The position numbers were made by a program, and so were the translations under genes. Shown in pieces: positions 15,642 through 23,462 of a stretch of DNA of 64,000 nucleotides (its first letter is position 1; the number at the start of each line of letters is the position of its first letter). The notes beneath the pieces are model-generated. The model ran no database searches. It was not told the origin of the DNA and was given only the letters and a program-made list of their open reading frames with translations. The DNA comes from an uncultured Acidimicrobiaceae bacterium (GTDB taxonomy: Bacteria > Actinomycetota > Acidimicrobiia > Spongiisociales > SHLN01): the NCBI GenBank assembly GCA_947259275.1, contig CAMYMH010000008.1:1-64000 (forward strand), written 5' to 3'.

Positions 15642-16961
15642 ATGATGAAGATCCTCGTTCGTCGAGTGGCGACGATCCTATCCCTGTTGCTGATCGCCTT
15701 CGTGGCCGGCGGGTTGGTGGAGAGCGGCGAGGATCCCGGCATCCTTTCGACCGAGGCGCAAGGGACGGACGGGACGATTCCAGTCCCGCCGCGGCGCCTG
15801 ACCGTCCCGAATCCCCGGATCGTATCGGAGCTGGTGGCCAGTGATCTAGCCGAGAGTGCACCGGCCGGCGAGTCTTCCGGTTCCACCGCAACCACCGCCG
15901 TCGCCTCCTCCTCCACACCGACCACCGCCGCTCCTTCTCCGACCACCCTGACCACCTCGACCACTACGACCACCACGCTGCCGCCCGGGGTGCCGAACCC
16001 AACCACCACCACAACCACCACAACTACCACAACCACTACGACGGTCACGCCGACAACGACCACGACGACGACCACCATCCCTCCGGCGAGTTCGGGATCG
16101 GGCATGTACCTGTGGGACTCGCCCTGGCAGATTGCGGCCAAGGCCACCGACGCCGGAATGCAGCAATACGTCGACCGGCTGGCGGCAGCCAACGGGAGCG
16201 GCGGTGCCAACATCACCGGGTTCTGGTTCTCGGTGGTCAATCAGAACCAGGACATCGGTACTGCGAACGGGTTTGGGCACACCTTCGGTAGTTACTCAGC
16301 ACCGAATGCCGATTACCTCAACGACGTCGAGACTCTCATCGCTAAAGCATCGGGCCGCGGCTTGCGGGTGGGGATCCTGGTGGCCTGGGATGGTTCGAAC
16401 CAATTCTCCGTCGAATCCGGCAAGCTCAACACCGGAAATGCCTATCAGTACGGCTACACGATCGCCTCACAGTGGACCCGCCCGGACTTTGCCGGTCGCT
16501 GGGCGATTTCGTCCTGGATTATGGGAGGGGACACAACCAGCGACAACGGCGGTGAGCATGGCGCCGTCTGGTCCGAGGTCGTGCGCGGCATCCAAGACGC
16601 CGAGGCGGCTAACGGGTTCGGCGGAGCCACCATCCTCTTCCACACCGCACCGGGCCAGCAGCTCCACTACGTTGGCGCTCCGTGGCTGGATGCGCATGCG
16701 CCCCAGACCGGCCACTGCGCCGACACCCAGACGGCCGTCAACTGGATGAATGAACTCCGAAACACCGGGGCCCGGGTGTGGGGGAACGGAGAGATGCGAT
16801 ACGAGGACATCGCCTGGAGCTGCAACGGGAACGTGCCCATCTCGGCCGAGCAGGTACTGGCCGACACCATCGCCATGGGCAACCTCGGTTACATGGCCAA
16901 CTTCGTCTACGGTCACGACGCCCGCTGGAACTCATCGTGGCCGGGATCACACGGTATCTAG
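15642..16961 (+). CDS. Secreted DUF4038 (apiosidase-like) glycoside hydrolase-type protein with Thr-rich linker
   Basis: 439 residues. An N-terminal signal/anchor segment (ILVRRVATILSLLLIAFVAGG) is followed by a low-complexity region and an almost pure Thr tract (residues about 106-150). The C-terminal domain of about 280 residues looks like the DUF4038/GH140 TIM barrel: MYLWDSPWQIAAKATDAG, GLRVGILVAWDG, SSWIMGGDTTSDNGGEHGAVW, FHTAPGQQL and WLDAHAPQTGH, then VWGNGEMRYEDI with the usual Glu. The likely role is cleavage of a plant or envelope glycan outside the cell. An in-frame GTG lies at 15582, but the signal segment favours 15642. Confidence 0.75.
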   Translation: MMKILVRRVATILSLLLIAFVAGGLVESGEDPGILSTEAQGTDGTIPVPPRRLTVPNPRIVSELVASDLAESAPAGESSGSTATTAVASSSTPTTAAPSPTTLTTSTTTTTTLPPGVPNPTTTTTTTTTTTTTTVTPTTTTTTTTIPPASSGSGMYLWDSPWQIAAKATDAGMQQYVDRLAAANGSGGANITGFWFSVVNQNQDIGTANGFGHTFGSYSAPNADYLNDVETLIAKASGRGLRVGILVAWDGSNQFSVESGKLNTGNAYQYGYTIASQWTRPDFAGRWAISSWIMGGDTTSDNGGEHGAVWSEVVRGIQDAEAANGFGGATILFHTAPGQQLHYVGAPWLDAHAPQTGHCADTQTAVNWMNELRNTGARVWGNGEMRYEDIAWSCNGNVPISAEQVLADTIAMGNLGYMANFVYGHDARWNSSWPGSHGI

Positions 16962-17075
16962 GAGCAACCCCGATGTCCGTGGGCTGGTGGCTCGGGTTGC
17001 GACGGTAGCTGCCTCTTAGCCATACCTGCGGGAGCTGTTTCCACTTGTTCAACGCGCATAAATATTCATTTCTAC

Positions 17076-17104
17076 TTGACATTCAAATGAATTGAATATA
17101 TAGT
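17076..17104 (+). promoter_or_regulatory. Consensus sigma-70 promoter with palindromic operator
   Basis: TTGACA at 17076-17081, 17-bp spacer, TATAGT at 17099-17104: nearly perfect. The spacer contains the palindrome TTCAA-ATGAA-TTGAA (17082-17096). A wider inverted repeat, ACTTGAC (17074-17080) with GTCAAGT (17103-17109), frames the whole promoter, and TTGAATA recurs at 17093 and 17109. The stretch is strikingly AT-rich against its surroundings. A repressor bound here would block the polymerase; the ArsR-type gene downstream is the obvious candidate for autoregulation. Confidence 0.7.
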
Positions 17105-17136
17105 CAAGTTGAATAAAGACGAACAGGACGGGAAGC

Positions 17137-17202
17137 ATGTTCCAAAGCCATACCACAGCCAGAGCCATTGCCGACAGGTACCGCACCAAAAGCAACCGCT
17201 AG
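17137..17202 (+). CDS. Tiny ORF 1 of a related tandem pair
   Basis: 21 residues beginning MFQSHTTARAIADRYR and ending at TAG, with GGGAAG about 2-6 nt ahead of the ATG. It is the first ORF after the palindromic promoter, about 25 nt past the expected transcription start. Its first 16 residues match tiny ORF 2 at 10 of 16 positions, and most codon differences are at third positions, which points to selection on the peptide. Function unknown: a leader peptide or a functional micro-protein. Confidence 0.5.
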   Translation: MFQSHTTARAIADRYRTKSNR

Positions 17203-17220
17203 AAAGACCGGAAAGACGAT

Positions 17221-17376
17221 ATGTATCAAGACCACACAACCGCAACGGCACTCTCCAGCCGGTACCGGTCGACCGGGCCGGTCGATCGCAAGGACCGCGC
17301 TACCCGGCCGGCCGGCAGCCGAGCGCGACCGGGCCGGGCTCCCCGCCCCACCGCCCGACCGGTGGCCTCTCGGTGA
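17221..17376 (+). CDS. Tiny ORF 2 of a related tandem pair, basic tail
   Basis: 51 residues beginning MYQDHTTATALSSRYR and continuing with a strongly basic Arg/Pro/Ala tail. GGAAAG lies 5 nt before the ATG. It starts 18 nt after tiny ORF 1, and its TGA overlaps the ArsR-type ATG as TGATG, so translation is coupled to the regulator. The shared M-[FY]-Q-x-HTTA-x-A-x-x-x-RYR motif with tiny ORF 1 suggests duplication. Not a family I recognise. Confidence 0.5.
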   Translation: MYQDHTTATALSSRYRSTGPVDRKDRATRPAGSRARPGRAPRPTARPVASR

Positions 17377-17981
17377 TGGCTTCTAAGGAGCCCAAGCCCA
17401 AGCGAGAGAAGGTCGAAGAACTCGAGATCAATGACCTCGAGACGCTGAAGATTCTCACCGATCCCACTCGGCTGGCCATCCTCGAGTCCTTGCATGAGCC
17501 GCGCTCGGTTACCGAGGTCGCCGACCTGCTCGAGGTTCCCCGCACCCGCCTCTATCACCACATCAACCTGCTGGAGGACCACGGGCTGATTCGGGTCGCC
17601 TCGACCCGCCAGAAGGGTGCCCTGTCCGAGAAGCTGTATGAGCCGGCGGCGGCTTCCTACGTACCTGGGCCCGACCTCATGGAGTCCACCAACCCCGTCG
17701 AGCGGGTCGACGCCGCCATCGCCGGCATCATCGACACAACTCGCGAAGACATGCGCCGTTCGCTCCTGGAACATTGGACGGGGGAGAGCGAGTCGAAGGA
17801 AATCAGCATGTTCCGGTCCTTGGCAAGGGTCACCGCGGACGAGGCGGAACAGTTCACGGAGGAGTTCACCAAGCTGTTTGCTAAGTACAGCAAACTGCAC
17901 AAAGAAGACGACCCGTCGGACAACACCCACATGTACGCCCTCACCTTCCTGTTCTACCCGTCGTCGCGGGATCGGAGGTGA
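17376..17981 (+). CDS. ArsR-type winged-helix transcriptional regulator
   Basis: 201 residues. After a basic N-terminus comes a winged helix-turn-helix (about residues 22-95): LETLKILTDPTRLAILESLHEPRSVTEVADLLEVPRTRLYHHINLLEDHGLIRVASTR in overlapping segments. The recognition helix is VPRTRLYHHINLLE, and the wing ends at LSEKLYEP. The C-terminal 110 residues are helical and acidic and could bind a ligand or dimerise; no metal-binding Cys motif is present, so it is not a metal sensor of the classical kind. It is coupled to tiny ORF 2 (TGATG) and to the MFS gene (GTGA), and probably represses its own promoter. Confidence 0.85.
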   Translation: MASKEPKPKREKVEELEINDLETLKILTDPTRLAILESLHEPRSVTEVADLLEVPRTRLYHHINLLEDHGLIRVASTRQKGALSEKLYEPAAASYVPGPDLMESTNPVERVDAAIAGIIDTTREDMRRSLLEHWTGESESKEISMFRSLARVTADEAEQFTEEFTKLFAKYSKLHKEDDPSDNTHMYALTFLFYPSSRDRR

Positions 17982-19255
17982 CCGAGACCCCCTCACCCCG
18001 TGACCTGCTCGGCATTCGCGACTTTCGGCTGCTGTGGTCGGGTCAGATTGTGTCGAGCTTCGGCGATGCGCTCACCAATTTGGCACTCTTGCTGACGGCC
18101 CAGCGCCTCACCGGGTCGACCTCGGCGGTGGCCGCAACGGCCATCGCCATCGCGGTCCCTCAACTCACCTTCGGGCTAATCGCCGGTGTATACGTCGACC
18201 GCTGGGACCGGAAGAAAGTGATGGTCGTGTCCGACCTCATCCGGGCCGTCCTCGTGCTCGGGTTCTTGCTCGTGTCCAGCCCGGACCTCATGTGGCTTCT
18301 CTACGGAGTGGCCTTCGTCCAGGCATCGATTGGAACCTTCTTCAACCCGGCTCGCACCGCGCTGATGCCGGCGCTGGTTCCCTCTGATGGGCTGCTGGGT
18401 GCGAACTCGCTCAGCGAGATGAGCCGGATCGTCGCCGGCGTGGCCGGCACGGCCGCGGCCGGCCTGACCGCCGGAGTCCTCGGATCGATCTCTCCGGTTT
18501 TCTGGCTCGATTCAGCCACCTTCGTCTTGTCGGCCGTCGCCATCGCCCGGATCGGCACCGACGCAGCCCCGGTCCGGGGTTCGCAGTCACCGGCCGTTGT
18601 GACCGAACTGCGAGAGGGTCTTGGATTGGTGCGCAGGTCGCGGCTGCTGGTTGGCGTGCTAGCCGGAGGCGCGGTTGTCATGCTCGGTCTGGGAGCCGTC
18701 AACGTCCTCCTCGTGCCCTTCGTCATCGACGATTTGGCGATCTCGGAATCCTGGTTCGGCGCCCTCGAGCTCTCTCAAGTCAGTTCGATGGTGGCCGCCG
18801 GAGCCCTGCTGGCCGTCCTGGCCAGCCGGGTCAGGCCCACCCGCGTGATCTCGGTCGGGATGATGGCGGCGGGGGCGGTGGTGTCGGCCATGTCGGTGGT
18901 CGGGAACGTTTGGCACCTGATGATCCTGCTGTTCGCAGTCGGTTGGGTAATCACCCCACTCCAGGCCTCGGTGCAAACCATCATTCAACGCACCGTTCCA
19001 GGTTCCAAGTTGGGGCGAGTCGGCGCATTGCTCTCCACCGTGATGACGGCCACCAACGTCGCTTCGATGGCGGCAGCGGGTGTGGTGGCGGGCGCGATCG
19101 GCGTGCGGGCGGTGTTTGCCATCGCCGGTGGCATCGCCATCGGGGCCGGCCTGGTAACCGCGGCAGTGTTCCGCGGAGTCGCGATTCCCGATCCGGAGGA
19201 CTCGTCGGTTCACGAGCCGGCCGACTCACCTGCTCCCGAACCGGCCATTGCCTAG
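17978..19255 (+). CDS. MFS exporter (MFS_3 / MefA-EntS type)
   Basis: 425 residues, 12 predicted helices. The N-terminal block RDFRLLWSGQIVSSFGDALTNLAL and the loop GVYVDRWDRKKVMVVSDL are typical of the MFS_3 group, which includes macrolide efflux and enterobactin export proteins. The GTG start overlaps the regulator stop as GTGA. An acidic/Pro tail closes the protein. With an ArsR-type repressor upstream, drug or metabolite efflux induced by a ligand is the likely job; the substrate is unknown. The stop codon overlaps that of a remnant on the opposite strand. Confidence 0.85.
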   Translation: MTETPSPRDLLGIRDFRLLWSGQIVSSFGDALTNLALLLTAQRLTGSTSAVAATAIAIAVPQLTFGLIAGVYVDRWDRKKVMVVSDLIRAVLVLGFLLVSSPDLMWLLYGVAFVQASIGTFFNPARTALMPALVPSDGLLGANSLSEMSRIVAGVAGTAAAGLTAGVLGSISPVFWLDSATFVLSAVAIARIGTDAAPVRGSQSPAVVTELREGLGLVRRSRLLVGVLAGGAVVMLGLGAVNVLLVPFVIDDLAISESWFGALELSQVSSMVAAGALLAVLASRVRPTRVISVGMMAAGAVVSAMSVVGNVWHLMILLFAVGWVITPLQASVQTIIQRTVPGSKLGRVGALLSTVMTATNVASMAAAGVVAGAIGVRAVFAIAGGIAIGAGLVTAAVFRGVAIPDPEDSSVHEPADSPAPEPAIA

Positions 19256-19386
19256 GCGCTATCTGCCCGCACCTTGAAGGCCTGGTTCATTGCGCGGACG
19301 CTGCTCTCGGCGTTCTCACCCATGAGCCGCATGAGCAGCCCCGAGATGATGCCGGTGAACTCCACTTGGAACGGGCGACGGTAACG
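19252..19386 (-). pseudogene. 3' remnant of a gene, possibly SRPBCC/START-type
   Basis: On the minus strand 44 codons with high third-position GC read RYRRPFQVEFTGIISGLL, then MRLMGENAESSVRAMNQAFK and a TAG that overlaps the MFS stop. Upstream of codon 1 the composition turns AT-rich and a hairpin begins, so the 5' part of the gene is gone. An amphipathic last helix after a beta strand resembles the end of polyketide-cyclase-like SRPBCC proteins. Gene remnant: fair confidence. Family: weak. Confidence 0.4.
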
Positions 19387-19393
19387 GGCAACG

Positions 19394-19419
19394 GAAATCG
19401 CTTTTTCACAAGTGATTTC
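19394..19419 (+). promoter_or_regulatory. 10-bp inverted repeat upstream of ctaC
   Basis: GAAATCGCTT pairs with AAGTGATTTC (one G-T in the stem) around a 6-nt loop. It is in AT-rich DNA 42 bp before the ctaC ATG. It may be an operator or an RNA hairpin in the ctaC leader; there is no T-run of a terminator. Confidence 0.4.
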
Positions 19420-19461
19420 TGCAGCTATCCCACTACAAGTAATGTGTCTCCGACCTCAAGT

Positions 19462-20547
19462 ATGGGGAGCTATTCCACGGTGAGAGAGGCCTCAACGTCT
19501 ATCAAGCGCCACCGCCTGGCGGCGGGCGTTGGTCTCGTGGTGCTTTCCCTCGTGCTTGCCGCCTGCGGGACCGATGGTGCCCAGGATTCGCTGTCCCCGG
19601 CCAGCGAGCGGGCTCGCAACGTCGATGGACTGTTCACTTTCACGCTCATCATCGCCGCGGTGGTATTCGTGCTGGTGCAGGGCGCCATCATCTACACGGC
19701 CATCAAATTCCGCCGCAAGAAGGGTGAGGAACCCCGGCCGGTCAAACAGATTCACGGCAACACCCGGCTCGAGATCGCCTGGACAATTGCCCCCGCCCTC
19801 ATACTGGCCGGCCTCGCCGTTCCCACGGTGCAGACCATTTTCGAGAACGCCGAGGACCCGGTCAACGCGGTTGAGATCACCGTCACCGGTCACCAGTGGT
19901 GGTGGGAATTCGACTACCCGGACCTGGGCGTCGTCACCGCCAACGAAATGCATATCCCGGTTGGGCAAGACATCGCCCTCACCCTCCGGGCCGACTCCGG
20001 CGACGTCATCCACAGCTTCTGGGTGCCGCGGCTTTCCGGTAAGCGGGACCTGGTACCGGGGCACGAGAACACCCTGACGATCAGTGCCGACCAGCCCGGG
20101 CTGTACCTGGGGCAGTGTGCCGAGTTCTGCGGCCTCTCTCACGCCAATATGAGGCTGCGGGTTTACGCTCACGAGCCGGCCGACTTCGATGCCTGGGTGC
20201 AGAGCCAGCTGGCCGCGGCGGCGATTCCGCCCGCGGGGGACGAGAGTCTTCGCGCCGAAGGGTGGGAGTTGTTCCTCGGCCGGGGCTGCGCGGCCTGTCA
20301 CGCCATCGACGGGACCGAAGCGGCGGGCGGCGGTCTCAACCCGGGACCGAACCTCACCCACTTCGCCATGCGCGACACCTTTGCCGGCGCCCTTTACGAC
20401 CGTGAGCCGGCCAACCTATCGGCCTGGCTGGCCAATCCCTCGGATCTGAAGTCCATGGAACCGGACCTCAACCGCGGGATGCCCAACTTGGGCTTGACGG
20501 ACGAAGAGATCACCGCTCTGGTGGCATTCCTGCAGGGACTGAATTAA
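19462..20547 (+). CDS. ctaC: caa3-type cytochrome c oxidase subunit II with fused cytochrome c domain
   Basis: 361 residues. A lipoprotein-type N-terminus (LSLVLAAC, Cys about 35) is followed by two membrane helices and the periplasmic CuA domain: HSFWVPRLSGKRDLVPG then GQCAEFCGLSHANM (Cys 219 and 223, His and Met ligands). A C-terminal class I cytochrome c domain has GCAACH (Cys 276, Cys 279, His 280) and an axial Met in GMPNLG. This fused form lets the enzyme take electrons from its own haem. It is the first gene of ctaCDEF-ctaG. A hairpin lies just upstream. Confidence 0.95.
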   Translation: MGSYSTVREASTSIKRHRLAAGVGLVVLSLVLAACGTDGAQDSLSPASERARNVDGLFTFTLIIAAVVFVLVQGAIIYTAIKFRRKKGEEPRPVKQIHGNTRLEIAWTIAPALILAGLAVPTVQTIFENAEDPVNAVEITVTGHQWWWEFDYPDLGVVTANEMHIPVGQDIALTLRADSGDVIHSFWVPRLSGKRDLVPGHENTLTISADQPGLYLGQCAEFCGLSHANMRLRVYAHEPADFDAWVQSQLAAAAIPPAGDESLRAEGWELFLGRGCAACHAIDGTEAAGGGLNPGPNLTHFAMRDTFAGALYDREPANLSAWLANPSDLKSMEPDLNRGMPNLGLTDEEITALVAFLQGLN

Positions 20548-20559
20548 TGAAGGGAACAC

Positions 20560-22545
20560 ATGGCAACCATCGTTGAGGCGCCTCCGGTCTCACCGCCCGC
20601 CTCGGAACCCACCGGCGGTATCTGGGCCTGGGTGACCACCGTCGACCACAAGAAGATCGGCATCATGTACGGCATCTCGGCCATGGCGTTCTTCATCCTC
20701 GGCGGGATCGAGGCGCTGGTCATCCGTCTGCAGCTGGCGGTGCCCGATGGCGTGATTGTCAACGAAGACGTCTACAACCAGCTCTTCACCATGCACGGCA
20801 CCACCATGGTCTTTCTATTTGTCATGCCGGTCGCCGCCGCTTTTGGCAACTACTTCATGCCGATAATGATCGGTGCCCGGGACGTGGCCTTCCCGCGGCT
20901 CAACGCACTCAGCTACTGGACCTTCCTGGCCGGCGGCATCTTCATCTCCAGCTCGTTCTTCCTCGGCGGCTTCCCCGACGGGGCCTGGGTGGGGTATTCG
21001 CCGCTCTCAACCCAGAGCGAGGTCATCCGGATGGACTTCTGGGCCCTCGGGCTCCTCATCCTCGGGGTGGCTTCGTTGTTGGGAGCCGTCAACTTCATCA
21101 CCACGATCTTCACGATGCGCGCCCCGGGCATGACTCTTTTCCGGATGCCCGTGTTCGTGTGGATGCAGCTGGTGGTCGCCTTCTTGCTCGCCTTCTCGTT
21201 GCCGCTGGTGACCGTGGGGTTATTCCAGGTCATCCTGGATCGCAACTTCGGAACCTTGTTCTACGACGCCGCCACCGGTGGCGATCCCGTGCTGTGGCAG
21301 CACCTGTTCTGGCTGTTCGGCCATCCCGAGGTCTACATCCTCATCTTGCCGGCCATGGGCATCGTGTCCGAAGTCCTGCCCACCTTCAGCCGCAAGCCGC
21401 TGTTCGGATACCAGTTCGTGGTGTTCGCCGGGGCCGCCATCGGCTTTCTCGGGTTCGGGGTGTGGGCCCACCACATGTTCACGGCCGGCCTCGGCCCGGT
21501 GGCCGAAACCGCCTTCGGCCTCATGACCATGACGATCGCGGTGCCGACCGGCATCAAGATCTTCAATTGGGTGGGAACCATGTGGGGCGGCAACATCTCG
21601 TTCACGACTCCCATGCTGTTTGCGGTCGGCTTTGTAGCGATGTTCACCATTGGCGGGCTCTCCGGTGTCACCCATGCCATCGTGCCGGCCGACGCCCAGC
21701 AGCACGACAGCTACTACGTGGTCGCTCACTTCCACTATGTGCTTTTCGGCGGCGCCGTCTTCGGGATCTTCTCCGGCGTCTACTACTGGTTTGGAAAAGT
21801 GTTCGGACGGATGCTGGACGAGACCCTCGGCAAGTGGCATTTCTGGCTCATGCTGATTGGTTTCAACCTGACGTTCGCCCCGATGCACCTGCTCGGCCTC
21901 AACGGGATGCCGCGCCGCATTGCCACTTACGGGGACGGGCTGGGCTGGAACTACTGGAACTTCATTGCCACGGTCGGCTCGTTCATCATCGCCCTCAGCA
22001 TCCTGGCATTCCTCGTCAACGCGGTGCGCAGCTACCGGCGCGGCCGGCCGGCCGGACCCGACCCGTGGGACGGGCGGACCCTCGAGTGGTCGACGTCGTC
22101 GCCGCCGGCCGAATACAACTTCGCCGAGGTGCCGGTGGTCGAAGCGATCGACGACTTCTGGTACAAGAAATACGGGGAGGACGAAGACCATCTACCGGTT
22201 CGCCTCGAGACCAACCCACTCGACCCCTCGGCCCTCGAGTCAGACGAGGAGCATCATGTCCACCTGCCATCCCCCTCGTATTACCCGATCATGCTGGCCC
22301 TCGGCATCGTCACACTCGCCTACGGGTTTCTGTGGATCCCGATCGGGTTTGCCGTCATGGCCATCGGGCTGGTGATCATGCTGTTGGCCATCTTCGGGTG
22401 GGCGCTCGAGGACATCGATCACCCGATGGGTGACGCCGACCACAACGGGGGCGACCACCAGGGTGAAGGGCACGACGACGGCGGTGGCGACGATGCCGCA
22501 GCCGAGCCAATTGGTGCGCTTACCGAAAGCGACGGAGGCGAATAA
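20560..22545 (+). CDS. ctaD: Cytochrome c oxidase subunit I with C-terminal two-helix extension
   Basis: 661 residues. Twelve core helices carry the haem-copper ligands: a His in LFTMHGTTMVFLF, HLFWLFGHPEVYILILP with the CuB His and cross-linked Tyr, and VAHFHYVLFGGAVFG with both haem ligands. It reduces O2 to water and pumps protons. About 120 extra residues follow the core, with two helices (PSYYPIMLALGIVTLAYGF, IGFAVMAIGLVIMLLAIFG) and a His/Asp/Gly-rich tail. AAGGGA lies upstream of the ATG, which is 12 bp after ctaC. The stop overlaps the ctaE start (TAATG). Confidence 0.96.
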   Translation: MATIVEAPPVSPPASEPTGGIWAWVTTVDHKKIGIMYGISAMAFFILGGIEALVIRLQLAVPDGVIVNEDVYNQLFTMHGTTMVFLFVMPVAAAFGNYFMPIMIGARDVAFPRLNALSYWTFLAGGIFISSSFFLGGFPDGAWVGYSPLSTQSEVIRMDFWALGLLILGVASLLGAVNFITTIFTMRAPGMTLFRMPVFVWMQLVVAFLLAFSLPLVTVGLFQVILDRNFGTLFYDAATGGDPVLWQHLFWLFGHPEVYILILPAMGIVSEVLPTFSRKPLFGYQFVVFAGAAIGFLGFGVWAHHMFTAGLGPVAETAFGLMTMTIAVPTGIKIFNWVGTMWGGNISFTTPMLFAVGFVAMFTIGGLSGVTHAIVPADAQQHDSYYVVAHFHYVLFGGAVFGIFSGVYYWFGKVFGRMLDETLGKWHFWLMLIGFNLTFAPMHLLGLNGMPRRIATYGDGLGWNYWNFIATVGSFIIALSILAFLVNAVRSYRRGRPAGPDPWDGRTLEWSTSSPPAEYNFAEVPVVEAIDDFWYKKYGEDEDHLPVRLETNPLDPSALESDEEHHVHLPSPSYYPIMLALGIVTLAYGFLWIPIGFAVMAIGLVIMLLAIFGWALEDIDHPMGDADHNGGDHQGEGHDDGGGDDAAAEPIGALTESDGGE

Positions 22546-23129
22546 TGGCTGCTGAAGTGGCCCATACCACCACGCCCGAGCTCGATATACGCAAGACCGC
22601 CATGTGGGCGTTTCTGGCCTCCGAGCTCATGTTCTTCGGTGCCCTCATCTCGACGTTCTTGCTGTACCGGGGGCGAACCAGCGGCGGTCCCGATGCCAAG
22701 GAGCTCTTCGACATTCCGTTCACCTCGGTCAGCTCGTTCGTGCTGCTGATGAGCTCGCTGACGATGGTGCTGGCGCACAACGCCTGGGAGCGAAACGACC
22801 AACGTCAGATGCGCTTGTGGCTCCTGTCGACCGCCGGGCTCGGGTTGGTGTTTCTCGGTGGCCAGTTCTTCGAGTTCTCCACGTTCGTGCACGAGGGTCT
22901 CAAGCTGGACACCAGCCCCTTCGGTTCCAGCTTCTACATGCTGACCGGCTTCCACGGCGCCCACGTTGCCGTCGGGGTGCTGATGCTCTCGGCCATGGTG
23001 ATGATCAGCTACCGGGTCGGGCTGACCAAGTCCCGCGGCATGAACGTCGAGCTGGTGGCGCTCTACTGGCACTTCGTCGACATCATCTGGATCGTCATCT
23101 TTACCGTCGTCTACCTCTTGCAGGTGTGA
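22545..23129 (+). CDS. ctaE: Cytochrome c oxidase subunit III
   Basis: 194 residues, the short bacterial form with five helices. Family signatures are KTAMWAFLASELMFFGALI, the loop MLTGFHGAHVAVGVL and the final ALYWHFVDIIWIVIF. Subunit III stabilises the proton-pumping core. The ATG overlaps the ctaD stop (TAATG), which indicates translational coupling and equal synthesis. The subunit IV gene starts 2 nt after the stop. Confidence 0.95.
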   Translation: MAAEVAHTTTPELDIRKTAMWAFLASELMFFGALISTFLLYRGRTSGGPDAKELFDIPFTSVSSFVLLMSSLTMVLAHNAWERNDQRQMRLWLLSTAGLGLVFLGGQFFEFSTFVHEGLKLDTSPFGSSFYMLTGFHGAHVAVGVLMLSAMVMISYRVGLTKSRGMNVELVALYWHFVDIIWIVIFTVVYLLQV

Positions 23130-23131
23130 GC

Positions 23132-23461
23132 ATGGCTGCCGAAACCCCCGCCTCCCAGGAAGCCGAGGAGCACGCCGACCACCTCAGCCCGGCCAACTAC
23201 TGGGCGATTGCGCTGTTCCTGGGAATCGTGACCGCGGTTGAGGTAGCGATCACCTATATCCCCGGCTACGACGGCGCGCTCCTGGTGATTTCGCTGCTGG
23301 TGCTCGGCATCGTCAAGTTCCTTACGGTGGTGGCCTTCTTCATGCACCTCAAATACGAGCCGTTCACCATGAACTTCATGTTCTATTTCGGCCTGCTCGG
23401 TGCCCTGGCATTGTTCATCGCAATGCTGCTGTCTTTCCGGGCTCTGCTCGACACGTTCTGA
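23132..23461 (+). CDS. ctaF: Cytochrome c oxidase subunit IV-like protein
   Basis: 109 residues with a charged N-terminus and three helices, including KFLTVVAFFMHLKYEPFTMN, which is the signature of prokaryotic COX4 proteins. This small subunit supports assembly or stability of the quinol/cytochrome oxidase core. It begins 2 nt after ctaE and is followed after 1 nt by ctaG. The start is the ATG at 23132, matching the position after the ctaE stop. Confidence 0.88.
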   Translation: MAAETPASQEAEEHADHLSPANYWAIALFLGIVTAVEVAITYIPGYDGALLVISLLVLGIVKFLTVVAFFMHLKYEPFTMNFMFYFGLLGALALFIAMLLSFRALLDTF

Positions 23462-23462
23462 C

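Noticed and set aside
15990-16080. ACC/ACA-rich simple repeat that looks like a repeat array
   Set aside because: It is the polythreonine stalk of the DUF4038-like protein, not a CRISPR or intergenic repeat.
21220-22191. Minus-strand open frame across ctaD
   Set aside because: Antisense shadow of subunit I; His/Val/Asp-rich sequence reflects the complementary codons.
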